Shown in pieces: positions 25,705 to 33,309 of a DNA stretch of 64,000 bases; position 1 is the stretch's first letter; each line of letters begins with the position of its first letter. Location: the NCBI RefSeq assembly GCF_001741865.1, contig NZ_CP017147.1:3835001-3899000 (forward strand), written 5' to 3'. The stretch comes from Bosea vaviloviae (GTDB lineage Bacteria > Pseudomonadota > Alphaproteobacteria > Rhizobiales > Beijerinckiaceae). The notes beneath the pieces are model-generated. The model ran no database searches. It saw nothing but the letters and a program-made list of their open reading frames with translations, and was not told where the DNA came from. The position numbers and the translations under genes were made by a program.

Positions 25705-26927
25705 CGACGCGTGGCATGGGCGGCGGCCTCTTCGCATTCAGCTACGCGCTGTTGTTCTTCCTGTTCCTGTTCGGCCCGCTGATCATCATGGTGATCACGG
25801 CCTTCAACTCCTCGGCCTTCCCCAGGGTGGTGCCGTGGGAGTGCTTCACCACCGACTGGTTCGGTGTGCTGGTGCGCAATGAGCGATTGATGAGCGGGCT
25901 GTGGACCAGCCTCGCGATCGGCATCGCGGTGGTCGCGATCGCGGTGCCGTTCGGGCTGGCGGGCGCGCTTGCTCTCGCCGATATCGGCCCGCGTCTGCGG
26001 GCCGGGCTCTATGCCGTGCTGATCACGCCGATCCTGATCCCCGGCGTCGTGCTCGGCATCTCGACCATCGTCTTCTGGAGTTTTGTCGGGCGCGGGGTCG
26101 GCGCCAGCTACGATACGGTCTTCTACAACGGCTTCTTCCTGACGCTGCTCGGGCAGGTCGCCTTCATCGCCTCCTATGCCATGCTGGTCCTCAACGCCCG
26201 GCTTCAGCGCTTCGATCCGACGCTGACCGAAGCCGCGCTCGATCTCGGCGCGACGCCGGGCCAGGCCTTCCGCAAGATCCTGCTGCCCTTCATGAAGCCG
26301 GCGCTCGGCTCGGCCGCCTTCATCACCTTCCTGGCCTCGTTCGAGAACTACAACACCACCGTCTTCACCATCCTGTCGGGCAACACCTTCACCACGGCGC
26401 TGGCCTCGAAGGTCAGGCTCGGCACCGACCCTTCGCTCTCGGCGCTCGCCGTCATCATCATCGCGGTGACGCTGATCGGGGCTATGGTCAGCGAGGCCCA
26501 TACCCGTCGCCAGGAGCTTCTGCGCAGCGGCAAGGCCGGCCAGTCCCGGCTCTACGCCAACCCGCTCTCGCGCCTGCTGACGCATCCGGGCGCGATCCTC
26601 GTTCTGCTCGTCGGCGTGACGGGCTTCATCGCCTGGTCGGCAAGCCGCGTCGACGCGGATTTCTGCCGCGCCGCGATCCTGCAGGAGAAGCAGCAAGTGC
26701 AGGAAAGGCTGATGCAGGAGCAGCGCAACCGCATCCAGCAGCAGGCCCCGGCGCAGCCGGCAATGCCGTCGCCCTCCAACAACCCGTCACCCTTCGGCGG
26801 CGCGTTCAATCCGAATTCGCTGGCGCCGCCGGCCCAGCCTGCGCCTCCCGCCGCGCCGCCGCCGTCGAACAATCCCTCGCCCTTCGGTGGAGCCTTCAAC
26901 CCGAACTCGCTTGCCCCCAAGCAATGA
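25701..26927 (+). CDS. ABC transporter permease 2 (PotC-like) with an unusual repeated C-terminal tail
   Basis: A 408-residue permease, well over 100 residues longer than ordinary PotC proteins. Residues about 1-275 are a normal permease with the EAA loop EAALDLGATPGQAFRKILLP. After a basic segment there is an extra hydrophobic stretch, GAILVLLVGVTGFIAWSASR (about residues 295-315), then a Gln/Glu-rich, probably helical stretch (ILQEKQQVQERLMQEQRNRI). The Pro/Asn/Ser/Gly tail carries two copies of a 19-residue motif beginning PSNNPSPFGGAF. If the core is C-in, the extra segment would put the tail in the periplasm, where it could touch the binding protein (inference). ATG 25701 overlaps the previous stop. 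Confidence 0.9.
   Translation: MTTRGMGGGLFAFSYALLFFLFLFGPLIIMVITAFNSSAFPRVVPWECFTTDWFGVLVRNERLMSGLWTSLAIGIAVVAIAVPFGLAGALALADIGPRLRAGLYAVLITPILIPGVVLGISTIVFWSFVGRGVGASYDTVFYNGFFLTLLGQVAFIASYAMLVLNARLQRFDPTLTEAALDLGATPGQAFRKILLPFMKPALGSAAFITFLASFENYNTTVFTILSGNTFTTALASKVRLGTDPSLSALAVIIIAVTLIGAMVSEAHTRRQELLRSGKAGQSRLYANPLSRLLTHPGAILVLLVGVTGFIAWSASRVDADFCRAAILQEKQQVQERLMQEQRNRIQQQAPAQPAMPSPSNNPSPFGGAFNPNSLAPPAQPAPPAAPPPSNNPSPFGGAFNPNSLAPKQ
26772..26918 (+). repeat. Two copies of a 57-bp, 19-residue repeat in the permease tail
   Basis: Copies at 26772-26828 and 26862-26918 encode the same 19 residues (PSNNPSPFGGAF then NPNSLAP). By codon comparison 13 of 19 codons differ, all only at the third base, so the motif is old and held by selection on the protein. 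The two copies are joined by an 11-residue Pro/Ala linker. Confidence 0.92.
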
Positions 26928-27086
26928 CGGTGGGTTTCAGAGGACAGACAGCAAGACTTAAGCGGCGGTTTGAGGTCTGAGCCCTCATCCTGAGGAGCCA
27001 CGCTATCCCTTGGGAATGGCTCCTCAGAGCCTGTCTTGAAATAAACCAAGTGATATCAGTAGCTTCCGATCGCTTGCCATCCCCCG

Positions 27087-27199
27087 CGCCGTCATCCTGG
27101 ACAAGTGGCGCAGCCGCGCAGCTCCGGGATCCATCGGAGAGCTCCGGAGCCCTCCGATGGATCCCGGGCCGAAGCTTCGCTTCGCCCAGGATGACAGCG
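27087..27199. repeat. Nested palindromic repeat element in the 26.9-27.4 kb gap
   Basis: The 435-base gap between the permease and imuA holds an element with outer arms GTCATCCTGG (27091-27100) and CCAGGATGAC (27186-27195), and perfect inner 16-bp arms at 27124-27139 and 27152-27167 (core GGATCCATCGGAG). It resembles the other 'gtcatcc' palindromes in the window and is probably a dispersed non-coding repeat. It could also terminate the transporter operon. Apart from it and the SOS box I see nothing in this gap. Confidence 0.75.
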
Positions 27200-27337
27200 C
27201 GTAGGTGATCAAGACAGAGCCATTGAAATCATTGGCTTCAGGCCAGGCTCCCGGTGAAAATATGGCCGGGACGAGCGCCTTCCAACGCGTTCCCCGATTC
27301 AAGCGACTCGCCTTCGCGCGGAGCACGTTCTATATAA

Positions 27338-27352
27338 GAACAAAGAGAGAAC
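27338..27352. promoter_or_regulatory. LexA (SOS) box of imuA
   Basis: GAAC-AAAGAGA-GAAC at 27338-27352 is the reverse complement of GTTC-N7-GTTC, the alphaproteobacterial LexA box. A third half-site, GTTC at 27327-27330, lies a further 7 bases upstream and makes a palindrome with the middle GAAC around TATATAA, which may double as a -10 region. The box ends 10 bases before the imuA start codon. Confidence 0.82.
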
Positions 27353-27362
27353 ATGCATCCCG

Positions 27363-28232
27363 ATGAACCCGAACCCCGCCCCTCTCGCCCTAGCCGATCT
27401 GCGGCGCAGCCTTGCCGAAGCGGCGCTGCGCACCGCGCCGGCTGCGGTCGGGCGTGTGAGCTTCGGAGCGCCTGCTCTTGATGAGCCGCTGGGTGGAGGC
27501 ATCGCGCGCGCGGCGCTGCATGAGGTTTACGCGCCGGGAACGGCGGACCTCGCTGCGGCGACGGGTTTTGCCGTGGGGCTGACGATCCGGGCGGCGCAGA
27601 TGCGCCCGGTCCTCTGGGTCAGGCAGGATGTTCTCGATGCCGAGACCGGGCGTTTGCACCCGCCGGGGCTGGCCGAGCTCGGTCTCGACCCGGCGCGCAT
27701 CCTTCTGGTGCGGGCGCGCGATGCGCAGGACGTGCTGCGGGCCGGCGCGGAGGCCGCGCGCTGTTCGGCGCTGGGGGCGGTGCTGATCGAGCCCTGGGGT
27801 GAGCCGCGCCTGTTCGATCTGACTGCGAGCCGACGATTGGCGCTGGCGGCGGAGGGGGCCGGCGTCACGACGGTGCTGCTGCGTGCGAGCGCCCGGCAGG
27901 ATGCCAGCGCCGCCCGGACCCGCTGGTTGGTGCGCGCCCTGCCGTCGCGGGCCCTGGAGGCCAATGCGCCGGGCGATCCGGCTTTCAGTCTCAGGCTGCT
28001 GCGCGATCGCGGCGGCCTGGGCGAGCGTGAGTGGCGTGTGGAGTGGAACCGTGACCGACAATCTTTCCATGAGAGAGCCGCCTTCCAAGAGAGACCCGCC
28101 TTCCATGAGAGAGCCGGCAGCCAGGGAAGAGCACAGGATGCCGCGCCGCTATCTCGCCCTCTGGTTCCCCTTCCTGCCGACGGACCGGCTGCGGAGGGAG
28201 CGCGGGGTCCCGGCTTCCGGCGGGCGGGGTGA
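27363..28232 (+). CDS. imuA: SOS mutagenesis protein ImuA
   Basis: A 289-residue RecA/SulA-like protein. GRVSFGAPALDEPLGGGIAR near residue 30, ALHEVYAPGTADLAAATGFA, and RPVLWVRQDVLDAETGRLH are the ImuA pattern; the Walker motif is degenerate, as usual. ImuA is an accessory factor of the ImuB-DnaE2 mutasome that bypasses DNA damage. Expression should be LexA-controlled through the box at 27338-27352. The C terminus is odd: three hexapeptides (FHERAA, FQERPA, FHERAG) encoded by an 18-bp tandem repeat, and the last 95 bases overlap imuB in another frame. Confidence 0.88.
   Translation: MNPNPAPLALADLRRSLAEAALRTAPAAVGRVSFGAPALDEPLGGGIARAALHEVYAPGTADLAAATGFAVGLTIRAAQMRPVLWVRQDVLDAETGRLHPPGLAELGLDPARILLVRARDAQDVLRAGAEAARCSALGAVLIEPWGEPRLFDLTASRRLALAAEGAGVTTVLLRASARQDASAARTRWLVRALPSRALEANAPGDPAFSLRLLRDRGGLGEREWRVEWNRDRQSFHERAAFQERPAFHERAGSQGRAQDAAPLSRPLVPLPADGPAAEGARGPGFRRAG
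28065..28118 (+). repeat. 18-bp tandem repeat, three copies, at the imuA/imuB boundary
   Basis: Units at 28065-28082, 28083-28100 and 28101-28118 are near-identical (TTCCATGAGAGAGCCGCC and variants). They add hexapeptides to ImuA and supply two in-frame ATG codons (28069, 28105) upstream of the preferred imuB start. A multiple of three keeps the imuA frame open if copy number changes. Confidence 0.85.
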
Positions 28233-29682
28233 ATCGCCGCTGGTCGTGGTCGAGACGGTGCGCAACGCGCTCCGGCTGGTCGATTGCGACCAGAACGCCG
28301 TCAGGCTCGGGCTCACGCGAGGGCTGACGCTCGCCGATGCGCGCGCCCGGATTCCGGACCTCATCGTGATCGAGGCCGAGCCGCAGGCCGATCAGCGCCT
28401 GATCGAGCGGCTGGCCGCCTTCTGCGACCGCTTCACGCCGCTAGTAGCACTCGACCCGCCTCATGGCCTGCTGCTCGACATCACCGGCTGCACCCATCTC
28501 TTCGGCGGCGAGGCGGCGCTTCGGGCCATGATCGCCGAACGGTTGCGGGCAGGCGGGCTCCATCAGCGCAGCGCGATCGCCGGAACGCCGGAGGCGGCGC
28601 ATGCGCTCTCCCGTTTCGGCGCGGGCGGCATCGTGCCGCCAGGCGAAGACGAGGCCATGATCCGCCCGTTGCCGGTCGCGGCATTGGAGATCGGCGCCGA
28701 GACCGTCATCGCCTTGTCCCGGGCCGGGCTGAAATCGGTGGGTGACCTGGCCGAGCGGCCCTCCATGGTCCTGTCCGCCCGTTTCGGCGAGGATCTGGCG
28801 ATCCGGCTCAGGCGTACGCTGGGCCGGGAGGATGTCCGGATCACGCCGCTGCGCCCGGCACCCACTTGCATGGTCGAGCGGCATTTCGCCGAGCCCCTGC
28901 TGGACATGCAGGGGCTGGAGGCGGTGGTGACGCGATTGATCGCGGAGGCTACCCGCCTGTTGGAGCAGCGTGGCGAGGGTGGGCGCGCCTTCGAGGTCAG
29001 CCTCTTCCGTACGGACGGCGCGGTCAGGCGGTTGGGCATCGAGACCGGCCGGCCCTCGCGCGACGCCGACGCGATCCTCAGGCTCTACCGCGAACGCATC
29101 GACACGCTGGCGGACCCGCTTGACCCGGGCTTCGGCTTCGACGCGATCCGCCTCGCCATCCCGGCCTGCGAGCCGCTGAACACGCATCAGCCCAGCCTGG
29201 ACGGGCGCGCCGTCGAGGACGAGGCGGTGGCCGAGCTCCTCGACCGCCTGGTCACCCGTTTCGGCCGCGACCGTGTGCTGCGGTTTGCCGCGCGGGACAC
29301 GCATGACCCGCGTCGTGAGGCGAGGGCGGTTCCGGTCGCCGCGTCCGCGTCAGCGATCGCCTGGCCCATGCCCGAACCCAACGAGCCGCCGACGCGTCCG
29401 CTCCAGCTCTTCGAGCCGCCGCAGCCGATCGAGACCTTGGCCGAGGTGCCGGACGGGCCGCCCTTGCGTTTCCGCTGGCGGCGCGTGCTGCACGAGATCG
29501 CCCGCGCCGAGGGGCCAGAGCGCATCGCGCCGGAATGGTGGCGCGACGGGCCAGCCGAGCCGGCGCGCGACTATTACCGTGTCGAGGACGCGCAAGGGCG
29601 CCGCTTCTGGCTCTTCCGCGCCGGGCTCTATGAGCGCGAGAACGAGATGCCGCGCTGGTTCCTGCACGGGCTTTTCGCGTGA
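28138..29682 (+). CDS. imuB: ImuB, catalytically inactive Y-family polymerase homologue
   Basis: A 514-residue Y-family-like protein that scaffolds the SOS mutasome. The N terminus MPRRYLALWFPFLPTDRL lacks the catalytic Asp of active polymerases, and LLLDITGCTHLFGGEAAL replaces the usual acidic motif, as expected for ImuB. A beta-clamp-binding segment, RPLQLFEPPQP, lies near residue 420, and the C terminus FWLFRAGLYERENEMPRWFLHG is typical. ATG 28138 (GGGAAGA upstream) is preferred; ATG 28069 and 28105 inside the tandem repeat are alternatives. It overlaps imuA by 95 bases and precedes dnaE2 by 10. Confidence 0.9.
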   Translation: MPRRYLALWFPFLPTDRLRRERGVPASGGRGESPLVVVETVRNALRLVDCDQNAVRLGLTRGLTLADARARIPDLIVIEAEPQADQRLIERLAAFCDRFTPLVALDPPHGLLLDITGCTHLFGGEAALRAMIAERLRAGGLHQRSAIAGTPEAAHALSRFGAGGIVPPGEDEAMIRPLPVAALEIGAETVIALSRAGLKSVGDLAERPSMVLSARFGEDLAIRLRRTLGREDVRITPLRPAPTCMVERHFAEPLLDMQGLEAVVTRLIAEATRLLEQRGEGGRAFEVSLFRTDGAVRRLGIETGRPSRDADAILRLYRERIDTLADPLDPGFGFDAIRLAIPACEPLNTHQPSLDGRAVEDEAVAELLDRLVTRFGRDRVLRFAARDTHDPRREARAVPVAASASAIAWPMPEPNEPPTRPLQLFEPPQPIETLAEVPDGPPLRFRWRRVLHEIARAEGPERIAPEWWRDGPAEPARDYYRVEDAQGRRFWLFRAGLYERENEMPRWFLHGLFA

Positions 29683-29692
29683 GAAACTTGGC

Positions 29693-32600
29693 ATGAATCA
29701 ACCTCTGAACGCTTACGCGGAACTCGTTGCTGCAACGAACTTTTCCTTCCTGCGCGGCGCCTCGCCCGGTCCCAATCTGGTGCTGAGCGCCCTGCTGCTC
29801 GGCCATGCCGGCATCGGCATCGCCGACCGCAACACGGTCGCGGGCGTGGTGCGCGCCTTCAGTGCCCTTGCCTATCTGCGCGAGCATGGTTTGCCGGAGC
29901 CCGAGAAGATCCGCGAAGGCGGCAGCCCGGGCGAATTTATCTGGGTCGAGAACCCGACCTTCGCCGATCTGCCCTTCACCGGACCGCGGCTCCAGAGCAT
30001 GGCCAGGGCCTTCAAGCTCGCGGTCGGCAGCCGGCTCGTCTTCGCCGACGGCACGCCCGACATCGTCGTCTACCCCGCCAATCGCGCCGGCTGGGGAAGG
30101 CTCTGCCGCCTGCTCAGCCAGGGCAATCTGAAGGCACGGAAGGGCGACTGCATCCTGCATCTCGACGATCTGCTCTCGGATGCGCGCGACCTGCTGCTCA
30201 TCGTCATTCCGGGCAAGCGCCATGACGCTCTGCCCGCGCTGCTCGCCCGCCTGGACGAGGCCGCGCCCGGCGCGGTCTGGCTGGCGGCCAGCATGCATCG
30301 CAAGGGCGACGATCGCCGCCGTCTCGCCCGGTTGAAGTCGATTGCGGCTGCGACCCGCACGCCGCTGCTGGCCACCAATGACGTGCTCTACGATGCCCCC
30401 GAGCAGCGCGATCTGCAGGACCTGCTGACCTGCATCCGCGAGGGCGTCGCTATCGACCAGGCGGGCCGCTTGCTCGAGGCCAATGCCGAGCGTCATCTCA
30501 AGGCCGGGCAGGAGATGGCGCGGCTTTTCCGCGATGCGCCCGATGCGATCGCGGAGACGCGCCATCTGCTCGGCCGCATCGAGTTCGACCTGGGCGAGCT
30601 CACCTATGAATATCCCGACGAGCCGGTGCAGCCGGGCTGGACGGCGCAGGGCTGGCTTACGGAGCTGGTCCGCAAGCGCTCGCAGATGCGCTATCCCGAT
30701 GGCGTGCCCGCGAAGGTGCAGGCGCTGCTCGACCAGGAACTCGTCCTGATCGGGAAGCTCGAATATGCCCGCTATTTCCTGACAATCCGCCAGATCGTCG
30801 AATTCGCCGACAGCCGGGGCATCCTCTGCCAGGGCAGGGGCTCGGCCGCCAATTCCGCCGTCTGCTATGTGCTCGGCATCACGGCGGTCGATCCGGCCGA
30901 GAACGACGTGCTCTTCGCCCGTTTTATCTCCGAGGAGCGCCGCGAGCCCCCCGATATCGATGTCGATTTCGAGCATGAGCGGCGCGAGGAGGTGATCCAG
31001 TGGATCTACGGGAAATACGGCCGCCACCGCGCCGGCATCGCCGCGACCGTGATCCGTTACCGGCCGCGCAGCGCCATCCGCGATGTCGGCAAGGCGCTGG
31101 GCCTGACCGAGGATGTCACCGCCCGGCTCGCCGACACGCAATGGGGTAGCTGGGGCACCGAGATCGGCGACAATCATGTCCGCCAGGCCGGGCTCGATCC
31201 GACGAACCCGACGATCCTGCGCGCGGTCGGCTTCGCGCTCAGGCTGCTCGGCTTCCCGCGCCATCTCTCGCAGCATGTCGGCGGCTTCGTGCTGGCGCGC
31301 GGCCGCCTCGACGAGATGGTGCCGATCGGCAATGCCGCGATGGACGACCGCACCTTCATCGAATGGAACAAGGACGACATCGACGCGCTGCGCCTGATGA
31401 AGGTCGATGTGCTGGCGCTCGGTATGCTGACCTGCATCCGAAAAGCCTTCGACCTGCTGCGCGAGCATGAGGGCAAGGATTTGGGGCTGGCCGATGTCCC
31501 CAATGACGACGAAGCGACCTACGACATGCTCTGCGAGGGCAAGTCGCTCGGCGTCTTCCAGGTCGAGAGCCGGGCGCAGATGAATATGCTGCCGCGTCTG
31601 AAGCCGCGCGTCTTCTACGATCTCGTCATCCAGGTCGCGATCGTCCGGCCGGGCCCGATCCAGGGCAACATGGTCCACCCCTATCTCAAGCGACGGGCTG
31701 GGCTGGAAGAGGTGGTCTATCCTTCACCGTCGCCCGAGCATGGCCTGCCCGACGAACTCGTCGAAGTGCTCAAGAAGACCTGCGGCGTGCCGCTCTTTCA
31801 AGAGCAGGCGATGAAGCTCGCCATGGTGGCGGCGAAATTCAGCGATCCCGAGGCCAACCGCCTGCGCCGCGCCATGGCGACCTTCCGCAATCTCGGCACG
31901 ATCGGTCAGTTCGAGGAGATGATGGTCGGGCGCATGGTCGCGCGCGGCTATGAGCGCGATTTCGCCCAGCGCTGCTTCGACCAGATCAAGGGCTTCGGCA
32001 GTTACGGCTTTCCCGAGAGCCACGCCGCCTCCTTCGCCAAGCTGGTCTACATTTCCTCCTGGCTGAAATGCCACCACCCCGCGATCTTCGCCTGCGCGCT
32101 GCTGAATTCGCAGCCGATGGGGTTTTACGCGCCGGCGCAGATCGTCCGCGAGGCGCAGGAGAATGGCGGCGTGGAGGCGCGCGCCATCGACGTGAACTTC
32201 AGTGGCTGGGACAACGGGTTGGAGCGGCAATCGGCAGTCGGCAGTGGGCAGTCGAAAGAAACGAACCCGATGTCGTTCCCAACTACTGCCGACTGCCTAC
32301 TGCCGACTGCCCCTTACACCTTCGCGCTCCGCCTCGGCTTCCGCCAGATCGACGGCTTCCAGGAGGAATGGGGATTGCGCATCACCAAGGCCCGCGGCGA
32401 AGGCTATGCCGACGTCGAAAACCTCGCCCGCCGCGCCAGGTTGCCGGCCCGCGCCATGCGCCTGCTCGCCGATGCCGACGCCTTCCGCTCGCTCGGGCTC
32501 GACCGACGCGAGGCGCTCTGGGCCGTGCGCCGCCTGCCCGATGACGAGACGCTTCCCCTGTTCGCCGCAGTGCAGGCGCATGAGCTGGGCGAAGAGCCCG

Positions 32601-33136
32601 CCATGGCGCTGCCCGTCATGCCGTTGCCCGAGCACATCGTCGCCGACTACCAGACGGCGCGCCTCTCGCTGAAGGGCCATCCGATGGGCATGCTGCGGCC
32701 GCTCTTCAGGCGGGAGGGCGTGCTGAGCTGCGCGCAGACCGAGGCGAAGCCGGACGCCGCCTGGGCGCGCACCGCCGGCGTCGTGCTGGTGCGCCAGCGC
32801 CCGGGCAAGGGCAACGCCGTCTTCATCACGCTGGAGGATGAGACCGGCATCACCAATGTCGTGCTTTGGGCGCGGCTGTTCGAGCGCTTTCGCCGCGAGG
32901 TCATGGGCGCGCGGCTGCTGCTGGTCGAGGGCCGGGTGCAGAAGAGCCCGGAAGGCGTGACGCATCTGATGGCGCAGCGCGTGATCGACCGCACCGCCGA
33001 CCTACTGAGCCTCTCGGATACGCATCGCACTGAGAGCGCCGCAACACTGACCGACGAACTTCTGCCCCCGCAAATTCCGCGCGGCCGCCATCCGCGCAAT
33101 GTCCGCATCCTGCCGAAATCGCGGGATTTCCATTAA
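29693..33136 (+). CDS. dnaE2: Error-prone DNA polymerase DnaE2 (ImuC)
   Basis: A 1,147-residue C-family polymerase, the catalytic subunit of damage-induced mutagenesis. ATG 29693 begins MNQPLNAYAELVAATNFSFL, the PHP domain; GRGSAANSAVCYVLGITAVDP and EPPDIDVDFEHERREEVIQW contain palm motifs and catalytic acidic residues; KGFGSYGFPESHAASFAKLV is the HhH-containing region; GVVLVRQRPGKGNAVFITLE begins the OB fold. It is somewhat longer than usual because an extra stretch of about 32 residues, encoded by a palindromic repeat (32233-32311), lies between SGWDNGLE and FALRLGFRQI. The frame is intact. It is the last gene of the LexA-controlled imuA-imuB-dnaE2 operon. Confidence 0.95.
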   Translation: MNQPLNAYAELVAATNFSFLRGASPGPNLVLSALLLGHAGIGIADRNTVAGVVRAFSALAYLREHGLPEPEKIREGGSPGEFIWVENPTFADLPFTGPRLQSMARAFKLAVGSRLVFADGTPDIVVYPANRAGWGRLCRLLSQGNLKARKGDCILHLDDLLSDARDLLLIVIPGKRHDALPALLARLDEAAPGAVWLAASMHRKGDDRRRLARLKSIAAATRTPLLATNDVLYDAPEQRDLQDLLTCIREGVAIDQAGRLLEANAERHLKAGQEMARLFRDAPDAIAETRHLLGRIEFDLGELTYEYPDEPVQPGWTAQGWLTELVRKRSQMRYPDGVPAKVQALLDQELVLIGKLEYARYFLTIRQIVEFADSRGILCQGRGSAANSAVCYVLGITAVDPAENDVLFARFISEERREPPDIDVDFEHERREEVIQWIYGKYGRHRAGIAATVIRYRPRSAIRDVGKALGLTEDVTARLADTQWGSWGTEIGDNHVRQAGLDPTNPTILRAVGFALRLLGFPRHLSQHVGGFVLARGRLDEMVPIGNAAMDDRTFIEWNKDDIDALRLMKVDVLALGMLTCIRKAFDLLREHEGKDLGLADVPNDDEATYDMLCEGKSLGVFQVESRAQMNMLPRLKPRVFYDLVIQVAIVRPGPIQGNMVHPYLKRRAGLEEVVYPSPSPEHGLPDELVEVLKKTCGVPLFQEQAMKLAMVAAKFSDPEANRLRRAMATFRNLGTIGQFEEMMVGRMVARGYERDFAQRCFDQIKGFGSYGFPESHAASFAKLVYISSWLKCHHPAIFACALLNSQPMGFYAPAQIVREAQENGGVEARAIDVNFSGWDNGLERQSAVGSGQSKETNPMSFPTTADCLLPTAPYTFALRLGFRQIDGFQEEWGLRITKARGEGYADVENLARRARLPARAMRLLADADAFRSLGLDRREALWAVRRLPDDETLPLFAAVQAHELGEEPAMALPVMPLPEHIVADYQTARLSLKGHPMGMLRPLFRREGVLSCAQTEAKPDAAWARTAGVVLVRQRPGKGNAVFITLEDETGITNVVLWARLFERFRREVMGARLLLVEGRVQKSPEGVTHLMAQRVIDRTADLLSLSDTHRTESAATLTDELLPPQIPRGRHPRNVRILPKSRDFH
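32233..32311. repeat. Palindromic repeat inserted in frame within dnaE2
   Basis: Arms 32233-32254 and 32290-32311 are complementary at 21 of 22 positions, around a 35-nt loop; each arm is itself built from GGCAGTCGGCAGT-like units. The segment is translated in dnaE2 (RQSAVGSGQSKETNPMS ...) and has low-complexity codon content unlike its surroundings. Confidence 0.85.
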
Positions 33137-33256
33137 ATCCGGATTCTGCCTATTTTAGCGGCAAGAGCGACTGCGTGCCTTTTAGGCAAATCTTTGCACG
33201 ACGGTTGCCTCAGTAAAGATCGCGGCGGTGCATGGCGTTGCTCTGCCGCGCCGCAC

Positions 33257-33272
33257 TGGCACAGCCTTTGCT
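33257..33272 (+). promoter_or_regulatory. Sigma-54 (RpoN) promoter of the Dpp-like operon
   Basis: TGGCAC (33257-33262), five bases, then TTGCT (33268-33272) matches the -24/-12 consensus exactly, with a pyrimidine before it. It lies 37 bases upstream of the binding-protein ATG at 33310. A small inverted repeat, TGCCT-TTT-AGGCA (33176-33188), about 70 bases further upstream, is a possible activator site (weak). Confidence 0.75.
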
Positions 33273-33309
33273 CAGGCTTCTTCGAAATCATCCATTTCGG
33301 AGTTAGCCG

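Noticed and set aside
29252..31678. 808-residue minus-strand open frame across imuB and dnaE2
   Set aside because: It lies antisense to two well-supported genes and its translation resembles no family.
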